NCBI GenBank assembly: GCA_034432755.1
Contig: DAOUBQ010000056.1
Location: forward strand, 9,963 to 73,962
Length of the DNA stretch: 64,000 bases
Source: UBA5195 sp034432755
GTDB lineage: Bacteria > Chloroflexota > Anaerolineae > Anaerolineales > Villigracilaceae
Reading direction: 5' to 3'
A model generated the notes under the pieces. It did not search any database. It had not been told where the DNA came from and saw nothing but the letters and a program-made list of their open reading frames with translations. Shown here piece after piece: positions 1 to 8,389 of the stretch. How positions within the stretch are numbered: position 1 is the first letter of the stretch; the number at the start of each line of letters is the position of its first letter. The position numbers and the translations under genes were made by a program.

Positions 1-45
1 CTGCATTAGGAACACCCTATATACGCGGAGAGCGAGGATTATAAA

Positions 46-83
46 AAAACATCCCGAAGGCTCACAAACCTTCGGGATGTTTT
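46..83. terminator. Bidirectional intrinsic terminator
   Basis: A 15-bp perfect stem (46-60 with 69-83, core ATCCCGAAGG/CCTTCGGGAT) closes an 8-nt loop. Each arm ends in a run of A or T, so U-tracts follow the stem on both strands. On the minus strand it lies just past the stop of the L,D-transpeptidase gene, which it probably terminates. On the plus strand it would end a transcript entering from the left edge. Confidence 0.85.
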
Positions 84-87
84 TTGA

Positions 88-1239
88 TTAGAACACCCTT
101 TGCGTTGACTTAACCACCGTGCCATGCTCTGGCAGGCTGCGGCGTTCCTCTCCCGCCGCCAGTGAGACATACGGAGTGGTCCAGCGGAAAATCCATTTAG
201 CATCTTCGGGCCTGACGTTAACGCAGCCATGCGAGCGCGGCTCGCCATAAGCATTATGCCAGTGCGCCCCATGAATGGCAACCCCCCCCTGAATGTAAGT
301 ACACCAGGGAACGGCGGGCGTAGAATAACCCGAAGCCTCACTTCCGGCAGTCATATTTTTTGAGATAATCTTCCAGTGAGTCAACAACGTGCCGGTGGGG
401 GTGGCGTAGGTATCAGTAATTTGCCCGGTGGCAGGGTCGAACACCTGCCCGCTCGCAATGCGGCAAAAGAAGACCTCCCGTCCGGCTTCGTAGCACGATA
501 AGGTCTGAAAATCGAGATTGATGGCAATCGTTTTGTCGTTGGGGTCTACATCTGGGCTAATCATTGAAACATCCTCATCAGTCAGCACCTTAAAAGCCGC
601 GCCATCGGCCCAGTAAAACTCGTTATAAGCGCCGTAGCCATAGCCGCGTCCATTGGCATCCTCATTCCAACGGTATTCTACAAAGCCATTGCTGGTGCGT
701 ATCTTATCTATCCAAACCACCTGCCCATAATACAGACGCGGAGGGAAGTTATACTTGATATGGTCGAGCAGCCAGGGAGAGACGACATTGCCCTCGTGAG
801 CCAAATCAACATACGGCACAGTCACCTCGGCCCAAAAGCCGTTTTGCCCAGCAGGGATTTCAGTGATGGGTGTGTTGGGCAGGTTGCGGGTCGGCTGCAC
901 CATCGAACCATAAATGTAGCCTTCGGGGGTTTGGACATACTTCTGATTAGAAAGGCCGCCCACCACATTGCCGACCACCTCGCGCTCCCAAACCACCAGT
1001 TCATCCGCATTCAGTTTGCGGATGGAATTATTCTGAACCGGGGCATTCGTGGGGCTGCTGCGCAGATCAATGTTGGTATCCACCACCCGCCCAATCACAG
1101 GACTGTTCGGGAACTGCGGCAAGCGCTTAGGACTGGAAAAGGCTTCCAGGCCGGGCAAGCGATACGGGTTAAACGCCAGCGCGCCCAGCCCCAGCGCAGA
1201 GAGTTTCAGAAAATCGCGTCGAGAGAGTTTTCGGTTCAT
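88..1239 (-). CDS. Exported L,D-transpeptidase (YkuD domain) with Tat-type signal
   Basis: The 383-residue protein begins with a twin-arginine signal (RRDFLK at 7-12, then a hydrophobic stretch to about residue 24), so it is probably exported folded. The middle region (about 45-215) is SH3-like and may bind cell wall. The C-terminal YkuD domain holds the catalytic signature: His323-Gly and SHGC with nucleophile Cys339, followed by VNV. Such enzymes form 3-3 peptide cross-links in peptidoglycan or anchor proteins to it. The gene stands alone, divergent from the nucleoside hydrolase gene, with a strong terminator directly downstream. The ATG at 1239 gives the RR motif at the expected distance. 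The family call is firm; the exact wall substrate is unknown. Confidence 0.9.
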   Translation of the reverse strand: MNRKLSRRDFLKLSALGLGALAFNPYRLPGLEAFSSPKRLPQFPNSPVIGRVVDTNIDLRSSPTNAPVQNNSIRKLNADELVVWEREVVGNVVGGLSNQKYVQTPEGYIYGSMVQPTRNLPNTPITEIPAGQNGFWAEVTVPYVDLAHEGNVVSPWLLDHIKYNFPPRLYYGQVVWIDKIRTSNGFVEYRWNEDANGRGYGYGAYNEFYWADGAAFKVLTDEDVSMISPDVDPNDKTIAINLDFQTLSCYEAGREVFFCRIASGQVFDPATGQITDTYATPTGTLLTHWKIISKNMTAGSEASGYSTPAVPWCTYIQGGVAIHGAHWHNAYGEPRSHGCVNVRPEDAKWIFRWTTPYVSLAAGEERRSLPEHGTVVKSTQRVF

Positions 1240-1509
1240 TCATGCACCTTTCAAAACGGACTCCAACGTCTCCCAATGTTGGCTTCCGGTTTTTAGAGAA
1301 TTTTACCCGACTTTTCAGGCCACTCCCCAGCGGCTACACAGGTTGACGTTGAAATTGCTGCCAGGAAAAAACATTCAAAGGAAGTAAAATACAGCCTGCT
1401 TTAATTACCCATGAATCGCCTGCAAACACCAATCAAACCCGAAGGTCTCCAAGAGACACGCGGTGAATTTCTGTCATTTGCAAGGTAGAAAAACAAACAA
1501 AAAATCTCT

Positions 1510-2481
1510 ATGCCCAAACGAATCTTACTCGATACAGACCCCGGAATTGATGACGCTCTCGCCATTCTGTTGGCGCTGGCCTCGCCCGAACTCTCGCTCG
1601 AAGGCTTGAGCGTGGTACACGGCAACTGCTCGCTCGAACAGGCCGCCACCAATGCCCTCTCCGTGCTGCAACTGGCGGGCGCGAGCCATATCCCCGTGGC
1701 GCGCGGCTGCGAAGTGCCGCTCGTCCAGCCCTCGCTGTTGGCCCCCGAAACGCACGGCGAGACCGGCATTGGCTACGCCCGCCCCCCCAGGCCGGTAACG
1801 CCGCCGGTTTCCCAACACGCCGTTGATTTCCTGATAGAGAAAATCCTGGCCGCGCCCGGAGAATACACCCTGGCCGCCATCGGCCCGCTGACCAATGTGG
1901 CAATAGCAATCCGCAAGGAGCCGCGCATCATCTCCGCCATCAAAGAGATGGTCATCATGGGCGGTGCCATTCGTCACCAGGGCAACACCACCCCGCTGGC
2001 CGAGTTCAACACCTACGTGGACCCGCACGCGGCGCACATCGTTTACCATTCCGGCCTCCCCATTACGCTCGTGCCGCTGGATGTCACCTACCAATGCATC
2101 CTAACCCCTGCCGATGTGACTCGGCTGCTCAAGATTAACTCACCCATCACCCGCTTCATTGCCGATTCCACCCGCTTTTACATGGAATTTCACGATTCGT
2201 ATCAAAAAATAGAGGGCTGCGTCATCAACGACCCGCTGGCCCTGGCGTTGACGTTCGCGCCAGAATTATGTGACTATGAAGAACATTTCGTCAATATAGA
2301 CATCCAGGGCGGGGTTTCGATGGGTAAAACCTTCGCCGATTTCTACCAGATGACCAGCAAGCCCGCCAACATGAAAATTGCGCTCGGCGTACGGGCGCGG
2401 GAATTTATTGAATTGTTCCTGCAAAGAATAGAGACCTTCGCAGGCAAGTTGCCCACAAGCGATGGAAGATCGAAAAAATAG
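1510..2481 (+). CDS. Nucleoside hydrolase, inosine-uridine preferring family
   Basis: Cytosolic enzyme of nucleoside salvage that hydrolyses the N-glycosidic bond to give ribose and base. The family calcium-binding signature DTDPGIDDA is at residues 8-16, and the 323-residue length is normal. A second conserved block, GPLTNVAIAI (about 125-134), and the late calcium-ligand motif are present. In that motif the usual His-Asp-Pro reads Asn240-Asp241-Pro, so the catalytic His of the classic inosine-uridine enzymes is missing and substrate preference cannot be predicted. No clear Shine-Dalgarno sequence precedes the ATG. A purine nucleoside phosphorylase at 37.9 kb would serve the same salvage network. 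Confidence 0.9.
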   Translation: MPKRILLDTDPGIDDALAILLALASPELSLEGLSVVHGNCSLEQAATNALSVLQLAGASHIPVARGCEVPLVQPSLLAPETHGETGIGYARPPRPVTPPVSQHAVDFLIEKILAAPGEYTLAAIGPLTNVAIAIRKEPRIISAIKEMVIMGGAIRHQGNTTPLAEFNTYVDPHAAHIVYHSGLPITLVPLDVTYQCILTPADVTRLLKINSPITRFIADSTRFYMEFHDSYQKIEGCVINDPLALALTFAPELCDYEEHFVNIDIQGGVSMGKTFADFYQMTSKPANMKIALGVRAREFIELFLQRIETFAGKLPTSDGRSKK

Positions 2482-2501
2482 GGCGAGATAATATCTCGCC
2501 C
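2481..2501 (+). terminator. Short hairpin after nucleoside hydrolase gene
   Basis: A 9-bp perfect stem GGGCGAGAT/ATCTCGCCC with a 3-nt loop starts at the last base of the nucleoside hydrolase stop codon. No T-run follows, so it may slow RNA decay rather than terminate transcription by itself. It lies between convergent genes. Confidence 0.4.
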
Positions 2502-2557
2502 TCCCAATTCAGCCTGCGTCCTTTTGTAGACCGTCTCAACATTCAGAAACCGAAGGT

Positions 2558-3520
2558 CTATTTTTTGAAGAAATTCGAGACAAAGAACCAGATATTGGCC
2601 GGGCGCTCGGCCAAGCGGCGCATAAAATAGGGATACCAATGTGTGCCAAAGGGGACGTACACCCGCACCGGGTAGCCTTCCTGGGCAAGTTCTTCCTGCA
2701 AATCGCGCCGAATGCCATAAAGCATCTGGAATTCCATGCCAGTTTTTGGCAAACCCACTTTATCGGCATACGCCTTCGCAAAGGCAATCCGCTTCTCGTC
2801 ATGCGTGGCGATGGCCGGAATGGCCGGAATGCGCCCATCGGGGCTGATTTCGGTCTTTCGGGCCAGCGAAGCGTCAATCAAAATGGAGGCCAGGGTGTCG
2901 TAATTGGCGTCCACGTCGGCTTTTTTGGGGTAAGCGACCTCGGGCGGTTCTTTATAAGCGCCCTTAATCAGCCGGAAGGTCGTCCCCTTTTCAAGCAAAG
3001 CGCGCACATCGCCCTCGGCCCGGTACAAATACGATTGCACGGCCATTCCCACCGTTTTTGGGGTAAAGCCGCTGGCAAGTTGCTCCTGGTAAAACTGAAT
3101 GGTCTGATCCACCCAGGGGCTATCTTCAATGTCAATACGGATAAAATTACCATATTCCCTGGCCCGCTCCAAAATGCGCGTCAGGTTGGCGCGGCAGACT
3201 TCGTCCTCCAACCCCATCCCAATTTGAGACAACTTAATCGAGACGTTGGAACGCACACCCGCCTGATGAACACTGTCTAGCACGGCCAGAATGCCATCGG
3301 CAGCGCGATTCGCTTCTTCGGGCGTGGAAGTATGTTCGCCCAACTGGTCAAGCGTGGCATTGATGCCCTTCTCGTTGAGCGCTTTGACAACCCGAATGGC
3401 GTCTTCGATGGTAGAACCGGCCACAAAGCGTGAAGCAGCCTTCCACGCAACGCTCCACCCCGTGAACATGTTTTGCGCCCAGGCAGATTTAGAAAGGTAA
3501 ATCAGAAAACTCCGAAGCAT
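2558..3520 (-). CDS. Proline dehydrogenase (FAD-dependent, monofunctional)
   Basis: Oxidises L-proline to pyrroline-5-carboxylate and passes electrons to the quinone pool. The 320-residue protein matches stand-alone bacterial PRODH enzymes. Visible family signatures are the strand with VSIKLSQIG (about 92-100), FIRIDIEDSPW, RLIKGAYKEPPEVAYPKK with the conserved Lys, ATHDEKRI, and the C-terminal run EFQMLYGIRR ... VRVYVPFG ... WYPYFMRRLAERP that shapes the proline/FAD pocket. No P5C dehydrogenase gene adjoins it, so the second step must be encoded elsewhere. It is a single gene flanked by convergent and divergent neighbours. Confidence 0.93.
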   Translation of the reverse strand: MLRSFLIYLSKSAWAQNMFTGWSVAWKAASRFVAGSTIEDAIRVVKALNEKGINATLDQLGEHTSTPEEANRAADGILAVLDSVHQAGVRSNVSIKLSQIGMGLEDEVCRANLTRILERAREYGNFIRIDIEDSPWVDQTIQFYQEQLASGFTPKTVGMAVQSYLYRAEGDVRALLEKGTTFRLIKGAYKEPPEVAYPKKADVDANYDTLASILIDASLARKTEISPDGRIPAIPAIATHDEKRIAFAKAYADKVGLPKTGMEFQMLYGIRRDLQEELAQEGYPVRVYVPFGTHWYPYFMRRLAERPANIWFFVSNFFKK

Positions 3521-3688
3521 GGCGACCTCGTTTAGCAGATTAGAAATTGCAAAAGCGGACCAAATTCATTGCAAAACCTGTCTGTGTTATACTCTTGAGC
3601 GGTTAATAACGCAAGTATAGACTGACATAAACTATGAGTGACAAATGAACCATTTCGATATCGCTTTCACCGGTAATTCGGAGGCCCT

Positions 3689-5179
3689 GTGAGAGTCGTC
3701 CGCGATACATCCTTCGTCCTACGCTGGATTTCCCTTTTATTCATTGCCGCGGCCATCGTGCTGACGATGGTTGAACTGACCACCTATTCCCGCCTGCGCG
3801 CTAACTACCCGACCGGGATGACGATTGCCGGGGTAGCCGTTGGCGGCGTGGACCCACAAACCGCCACCCAGCGACTGTTACAGGTATACGACACCCCCAT
3901 CGAAATCCAGTATGCCGGGGCAATCATTCACATGGACCCCAGCCTGGCCGGTTTCCAAATTGACACCGAGGCGATGCTGGCCGCCGCCGATTTACAACGC
4001 ACCGGCAGTTCGTTTTGGGGAGGGTTTTGGAATTACCTGTGGAACCAGCAAACCCCGACCACCGATGTCCCGCTGATAGCCACCCTCAACGAAGACCGGT
4101 TGCGCGCCTACCTGCGTGATGAAATCGCTCCCCGTTACGACATACCCGCCGTGGCTGCCCAGCCCATCCCCGGCCAGCCGACCTTCACCGCCGGAACAAC
4201 CGGCCAGGAACTGGATGCCAATCGCGCCGTTATTCTCATTGAGGACGCGCTGCGCTCCCCAACCAACCGTTCCGTTGCGCTCACCTTTCAACGCACCGAC
4301 CCAGGCCGCCCCCCGCTCCAAAACCTGGAAACGCTGCTCAAACAAATCATCGAACTGAGCAAGTTTGACGGCGTAGTCGGCGTATATATGCTTGACCTGC
4401 AAAATGGCGCGGAAATCCACTTCGGCTACAACCGCCTCCAGCCCATCCCGGTTGAGCCAGAGATCGCCTTTACCGCTTCCAGCACCATTAAAATTCCCAT
4501 TCTCGTCTCAACCTATAAAAACCTTGGGCCGATTCTGGATGAATCCATCACCGCCGATGTGTTAGAAATGGTCACCAAATCAGAAAACCCGGCCTCCGAC
4601 CGTTTGATGGACCGCATTGCCTCAGGGCGCGGGCCGCTGGTCGTCACCGAAGATATGCGCGCCCTCGGGCTAGAAAACACCTTCATTGCCGGATATTTCT
4701 ATGACCGCGCGCCCTTGCTCCAGGTATTCAAAACGCCCTCTAATCAACGCACGGATGTGATCACCTCCCCCGATATTTACAACCAGACCACGCCCTCCGA
4801 AATGGGCGCGCTGCTTGCCGATATTTACCAATGCGCCCAAAACGGCGGCGGCGCGCTGGTGGCGGCCTTTCCAGGCAAAATTGACCAGGCCGCCTGCCAG
4901 CAAATGATAGAGTACCTGAAACGCGACAAAATCGGCGTCCTGCTCGAAGCGGGCATCCCCGATGGAACCCAAATCGCCCACAAACACGGTTGGATTAGCG
5001 GCCCATCCGGCATTATCCAGAACATCTCCGACGCAGGCATCGTCTATACCCCTGGCGGCAACTACGTCATTGTCGTCTTCGTCTACCATCCCGTCCAAAC
5101 GGTGTGGGAACCAGTTTCGGGCATGATTGCCCAAATCTCCCAAGCCGTTTACAACTACTTCAACCTGCCCATGCAGTAA
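3689..5179 (+). CDS. Membrane-anchored class A beta-lactamase-like serine hydrolase
   Basis: This 496-residue protein starts with GTG; a GGAGG four bases upstream fixes this start. An N-terminal membrane helix (about 12-30) is followed by a domain (about 40-200) resembling the peptidoglycan-binding repeat found in VanW/YoaR-like proteins. The C-terminal half (about 215-490) has the beta-lactamase fold: the nucleophile motif is Ser265-Thr-Ile-Lys268, SEN (298-300) stands for SDN, and KHG (432-434) stands for KTG. These drifted motifs argue for a wall-active peptidase or an inactive scaffold rather than drug resistance. It precedes a second membrane-anchored protein gene by 151 bp in the same direction. 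Confidence 0.75.
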   Translation: MRVVRDTSFVLRWISLLFIAAAIVLTMVELTTYSRLRANYPTGMTIAGVAVGGVDPQTATQRLLQVYDTPIEIQYAGAIIHMDPSLAGFQIDTEAMLAAADLQRTGSSFWGGFWNYLWNQQTPTTDVPLIATLNEDRLRAYLRDEIAPRYDIPAVAAQPIPGQPTFTAGTTGQELDANRAVILIEDALRSPTNRSVALTFQRTDPGRPPLQNLETLLKQIIELSKFDGVVGVYMLDLQNGAEIHFGYNRLQPIPVEPEIAFTASSTIKIPILVSTYKNLGPILDESITADVLEMVTKSENPASDRLMDRIASGRGPLVVTEDMRALGLENTFIAGYFYDRAPLLQVFKTPSNQRTDVITSPDIYNQTTPSEMGALLADIYQCAQNGGGALVAAFPGKIDQAACQQMIEYLKRDKIGVLLEAGIPDGTQIAHKHGWISGPSGIIQNISDAGIVYTPGGNYVIVVFVYHPVQTVWEPVSGMIAQISQAVYNYFNLPMQ

Positions 5180-5330
5180 GACGCCAAAAGCATGTGCGCG
5201 GCGTAGACATCTTCAAAGTCTGTGACGGTCTCATCAGCGAGAAACTGTCATACGTCAAAGGGTAGTATAGTCCGATTTTCTGGATTAAACTTGCCAGACA
5301 GACCTGCCACGAAGGCCCAAGGAGCAAACT

Positions 5331-5999
5331 ATGAATGGAAAATCAATTGTCTTCTTCCTGCTAGTCGTCTTGTTGCTGCTGGCAGGCATAGCCTACCTGG
5401 TCAACTCTATCCAACAAACGGCGCAAAGCGGCCTCGAACGCGCCGTTGCGCCCTTCGAGCAAAGCAACGCCGCCCTGCAAACCCAGGTTTCGCAATTGAT
5501 GAACCCCACCCCCACCATCATCCCCGACCCGGTGACCTACATTCAGGAAGTGCGCGCCCTGGCCCGCCTTGAAACCATTCAATACACGGTCGAAAAAGTC
5601 ATCACGGCCGAAGTGGGGCAGGGCAACTTCAACTTCCTGTTTGGCGACACGCTCCTGTTCGTGGCGCATGGCATTGCCATTGCAGGCATTGACATGGGCA
5701 AAATCCAGCCGCAAGATATGGTGTTGGTCAATGGCGTGCTTAATGTGCGCCTGCCCCCCGCCGAACTATTCGTCGTCACGCTCGACAACAACAAATCCTA
5801 CGTCTACCGGCGCGATACAGGCATTCTGACCAAACAAACAGTTGACCTGGAGACCCTGGCGCGTCAACGCGCCGAAGAAGAGATTCAAAAAGCCGTCCTC
5901 GAGGACGGCATTCTGAACCAGGCCCAAAACAATGCCGAGTTGTTCCTATACAAGTTCTTCCAATCGCTCGGCTACCGGGATGTGGTGTTTATAAAGTAA
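5331..5999 (+). CDS. DUF4230 family membrane-anchored protein
   Basis: The 222-residue protein has one N-terminal membrane helix (about 5-25), a short coiled-coil-like stretch, a Pro/Thr-rich spacer (NPTPTIIPDP, about 58-67) and a DUF4230 domain to the end. Typical features are the early motif LETIQYTVEKVI and the middle LPPAELFVVTLDNNKSYVYRRDTG. The acidic C-terminal helix (ARQRAEEEIQKAVLEDGIL) is also normal for the family. Its function is unknown; it probably faces the outside of the membrane. A good ribosome-binding site (AAGGAG) precedes the ATG. The beta-lactamase-like gene lies upstream in the same orientation. Confidence 0.8.
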   Translation: MNGKSIVFFLLVVLLLLAGIAYLVNSIQQTAQSGLERAVAPFEQSNAALQTQVSQLMNPTPTIIPDPVTYIQEVRALARLETIQYTVEKVITAEVGQGNFNFLFGDTLLFVAHGIAIAGIDMGKIQPQDMVLVNGVLNVRLPPAELFVVTLDNNKSYVYRRDTGILTKQTVDLETLARQRAEEEIQKAVLEDGILNQAQNNAELFLYKFFQSLGYRDVVFIK

Positions 6000-6017
6000 C
6001 GCAGGATTCATACCGCG

Positions 6018-6833
6018 CTACGCCCGCTCCGTCCAACTGGGGTGGGCGTATTTATTTTGGAGAAGGTCTTCCGCATGGGCAACTTCCGCCCCGCTCAATT
6101 CTCCGCGCTCTAACCTGATTCCTAGCTCACGCTGAAACGACTCGACCAGTGCCTGGGCCGCCGTTTCCCAATCAATCTCCCAACCCAGAACACCTGTAAC
6201 AGTCGTGGCGCGTTGGAGCAGTTTTTCGCCCGCCGCCGCCCGCGCTTGCTCATCCGCAAAGAAAAGCACCTGGGTAATGCGCGTCAGGTCACCGGTCAGC
6301 GGCAGCGTGCCATGCTGTAACACGCCCTCGCGTTTGCGCGCCTGGGCCGAACCGATGAGTTTCTTCCCATTCACCACAATTTCATACGCCGAAGGGGCTT
6401 CAAAACAAACCGGGCCTTTGGCCGCCCCAGTGGCGGGCGCATATTCGGCCATCTCAACCGGGATTCCAAGCGCGCGCACCCCGGCCACCAAGGCCTTTGC
6501 CAGGCGCTGGTAACTCTCCAAAATGCTGCCCTGCATGAGCGGGTGGTCGAGCGGCGCCGTCACCGAATAGGTCAACTCCTCGGTGTGCAAAATCGCGCGT
6601 CCGCCCGTCGCCCGGCGGACGACCTCCCAGCCGCGCGCAGTCAGGCGGTCCAGGTCCACATCGGCAAAGGGCTGGGCATATCCTAACGAAAGGCAGGGCG
6701 GGTTCCAGGCATACAGCCGCAGAGTCGGCAGTGATTGACCGCACCCGGCGGTTCCTAAAATGGCCTCATCAACAGCCATGTTCCAGGCCCCGCGCGCGGG
6801 CGGGGTGATGAGCAGTCTCCAAATGTCGGTCAT
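6018..6833 (-). CDS. Lipoate/octanoate protein transferase (LplA/LipM family)
   Basis: A cytosolic 271-residue enzyme of the biotin/lipoate A/B protein ligase fold that attaches lipoate or octanoate to E2 or GcvH lysines. The nucleotide/acyl-binding motif RRATGGRAILHTEELTYS lies at about 74-91, and the motif with the conserved lysine, NGKKLIGSAQARK, at about 154-166. A Cys just before EAPSAYE (VCFEAPS) sits where LipM-type octanoyltransferases carry their acyl-thioester cysteine, so octanoyl transfer from ACP is at least as likely as ATP-dependent ligation. It is the last gene of a minus-strand group with acylphosphatase, an exported metallopeptidase and an AEC transporter; a palindromic repeat separates it from the acylphosphatase gene. 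Confidence 0.85.
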   Translation of the reverse strand: MTDIWRLLITPPARGAWNMAVDEAILGTAGCGQSLPTLRLYAWNPPCLSLGYAQPFADVDLDRLTARGWEVVRRATGGRAILHTEELTYSVTAPLDHPLMQGSILESYQRLAKALVAGVRALGIPVEMAEYAPATGAAKGPVCFEAPSAYEIVVNGKKLIGSAQARKREGVLQHGTLPLTGDLTRITQVLFFADEQARAAAGEKLLQRATTVTGVLGWEIDWETAAQALVESFQRELGIRLERGELSGAEVAHAEDLLQNKYAHPSWTERA

Positions 6834-6842
6834 ATTCCTCTA

Positions 6843-6905
6843 TGGAGTGCAAGGGCTTGCCCCTGCGATGTATTTTGGAGCGCGGCAGGCAAACCTGCAA
6901 ACTCC
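6843..6905. repeat. Palindromic intergenic repeat-like element
   Basis: This 63-bp stretch has inverted ends (TGGAGT at 6843-6848, ACTCCA at 6900-6905). It holds two small hairpins, GCAAGGGCTTGC (6849-6860) and GCAGGCAAACCTGC (6886-6899). It fills the gap between the acylphosphatase and lipoate-transferase genes. The form fits a short dispersed palindromic repeat, but no second copy was noticed in this window. Confidence 0.45.
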
Positions 6906-6908
6906 ACG

Positions 6909-7202
6909 TTAGCGCGACGAGCGCATCTCGAAGCGAGAAAATTCGCCCGTTGGGGTTTCTTCTTCGACCTGGCAATCGTCAACCCGCGACATGCGAGGGC
7001 CAGATTTTAAGGCTTCGAGAAAGGCCTCCAGCGCGGCGCGCTCACCCTCGGCCACCGCCTCAACCGTATCCCAGCCGACGTTGCGAACCCAGCCGGTCAG
7101 CCCCAGCCGTTCGGACGAATCGATGACAAAAGCGCGGAATCCAACCCCCTGCACCCGCCCCCGCGCCCAGGCATGGATGCGACCCCGTTCGTTTTCAGCC
7201 AT
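6909..7202 (-). CDS. acyP: Acylphosphatase
   Basis: Small cytosolic enzyme (97 residues from the chosen start) that hydrolyses carboxyl-phosphate bonds. The signature GRVQGVGFRAFV carries the catalytic Arg, and TGWVRNVGWDTVEAVAEGE carries the catalytic Asn. The start was set at the ATG at 7202 because it gives the normal length; the gene then overlaps the end of the upstream metallopeptidase gene by eight bases (ATGGCTGA), a sign of translational coupling. A start nine codons further up is possible. Confidence 0.9.
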   Translation of the reverse strand: MAENERGRIHAWARGRVQGVGFRAFVIDSSERLGLTGWVRNVGWDTVEAVAEGERAALEAFLEALKSGPRMSRVDDCQVEEETPTGEFSRFEMRSSR

Positions 7203-8388
7203 TGCCAGTCCTCCGGTATAAGAAAGCATTCACCAGCGGCACAATCAGAAGAACCGCCAGCAGTATCAGGTAGGGGGCGAAATTCCCCAGCGCCGATACG
7301 CCGGGCCAGCCACCAAACACGGCGTTTTGCCATTCGGCCTGCAACTGGCTGAGCGGCTTGCCGGTGGCACGCTGTGCGCCCTGTTCGCAATCCAGGCCGT
7401 CACCATACGCATTGATGAGAGCCAGCAAGCTGGCCTGCCCATATTTCTCGATGAAATGACGGATAAAAGCCTCCGACTGAGCATAAGCCAGGAAGGCGCG
7501 CCCGCTATCGGGCGGGAAGGAGCCGCACAACTCGCCGAGGGGAATCAACGTCCCGTTTTCAGCAGATAACGAAATCGCCCGCCCATAATCGGGGTTGACC
7601 GACAGCTCGGCGCGCGAGGCAATCCCCTCCCGCAGCCAGACCGGCAGTTTGGGGTAGCGTTCGCGCGCCAGGTCATACGTCAGAATGTGGGCCAGTTCGT
7701 GCGGAATTTTGCGGTCCATTTCCAATCCCTGTTCGGGGCCGGGGGCAATCGCCACCAGTGCCACGCGCAGGTCGGGGCTGGCATGTCCACCTGCCCAGGC
7801 CGGGCCGCCCATTTCAAAGGCTTTCTGCAAATCTACCACAGAGGCATACACATACACATCTATCGGTTCGGCGGGAACAACCTGCAATAAGTCGCGGGCG
7901 CGTTTCAGCCCCTGGCGGGCTGCATCGAGCGCGGCCTGGCCGAACGGTTCGCCACCAGCATACCAGTAGATTTTCACGCCATCTGCTTCACGCACCGTCC
8001 ACGGAAAGCGGTTGTCAATGTAAGAGAAGGAAAACTCGCTGGTTTGCAACTCGCGACCATCGGCGAGTTTGACGATGTACGAATAGCGCACCAGCGCAAA
8101 AGGACGGAGCGGGCCTTGCTCGAAGGCGTAGGTAAAGGTGGTTGAACCATCTGCTTCAACCGTTACAGGGAACACACGGCTGGCCGATTCGCCCTCAGCG
8201 CGAAAGACGAGGTGGGCTTGAGCGACCGGCCCCGGCAGATTGAGTAAGCGGGCCTGAAAGGTGACCGGTTCGCCAAACAGGTACGAAATCCGCAGGTCGG
8301 TCACCTGCAATGGGGTATCTGCTTGCGCTCTGGCAGGTGAGGCGACCAAAAACGATAAAAGCAGGAGCAGGGCAATCAGTCGTCGCAT
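7195..8388 (-). CDS. Exported MA-type zinc metallopeptidase, membrane-anchored
   Basis: The 397-residue protein has an N-terminal signal peptide (MRRLIALLLLLSFLVASPARAQA), a beta-rich extracellular domain to about residue 135, then a gluzincin-like domain with the zinc motif HELAH in PHELAHILTYD and a following WLREGIA(S) typical of peptidase MA-like proteins. A single C-terminal helix (about 370-392) with a basic tail anchors it in the membrane. The ATG at 8388 is preferred over an upstream TTG because it begins the signal peptide; it lies one base after the stop of the AEC transporter gene. The substrate is unknown. Confidence 0.78.
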   Translation of the reverse strand: MRRLIALLLLLSFLVASPARAQADTPLQVTDLRISYLFGEPVTFQARLLNLPGPVAQAHLVFRAEGESASRVFPVTVEADGSTTFTYAFEQGPLRPFALVRYSYIVKLADGRELQTSEFSFSYIDNRFPWTVREADGVKIYWYAGGEPFGQAALDAARQGLKRARDLLQVVPAEPIDVYVYASVVDLQKAFEMGGPAWAGGHASPDLRVALVAIAPGPEQGLEMDRKIPHELAHILTYDLARERYPKLPVWLREGIASRAELSVNPDYGRAISLSAENGTLIPLGELCGSFPPDSGRAFLAYAQSEAFIRHFIEKYGQASLLALINAYGDGLDCEQGAQRATGKPLSQLQAEWQNAVFGGWPGVSALGNFAPYLILLAVLLIVPLVNAFLYRRTGNG

Positions 8389-8389
8389 G

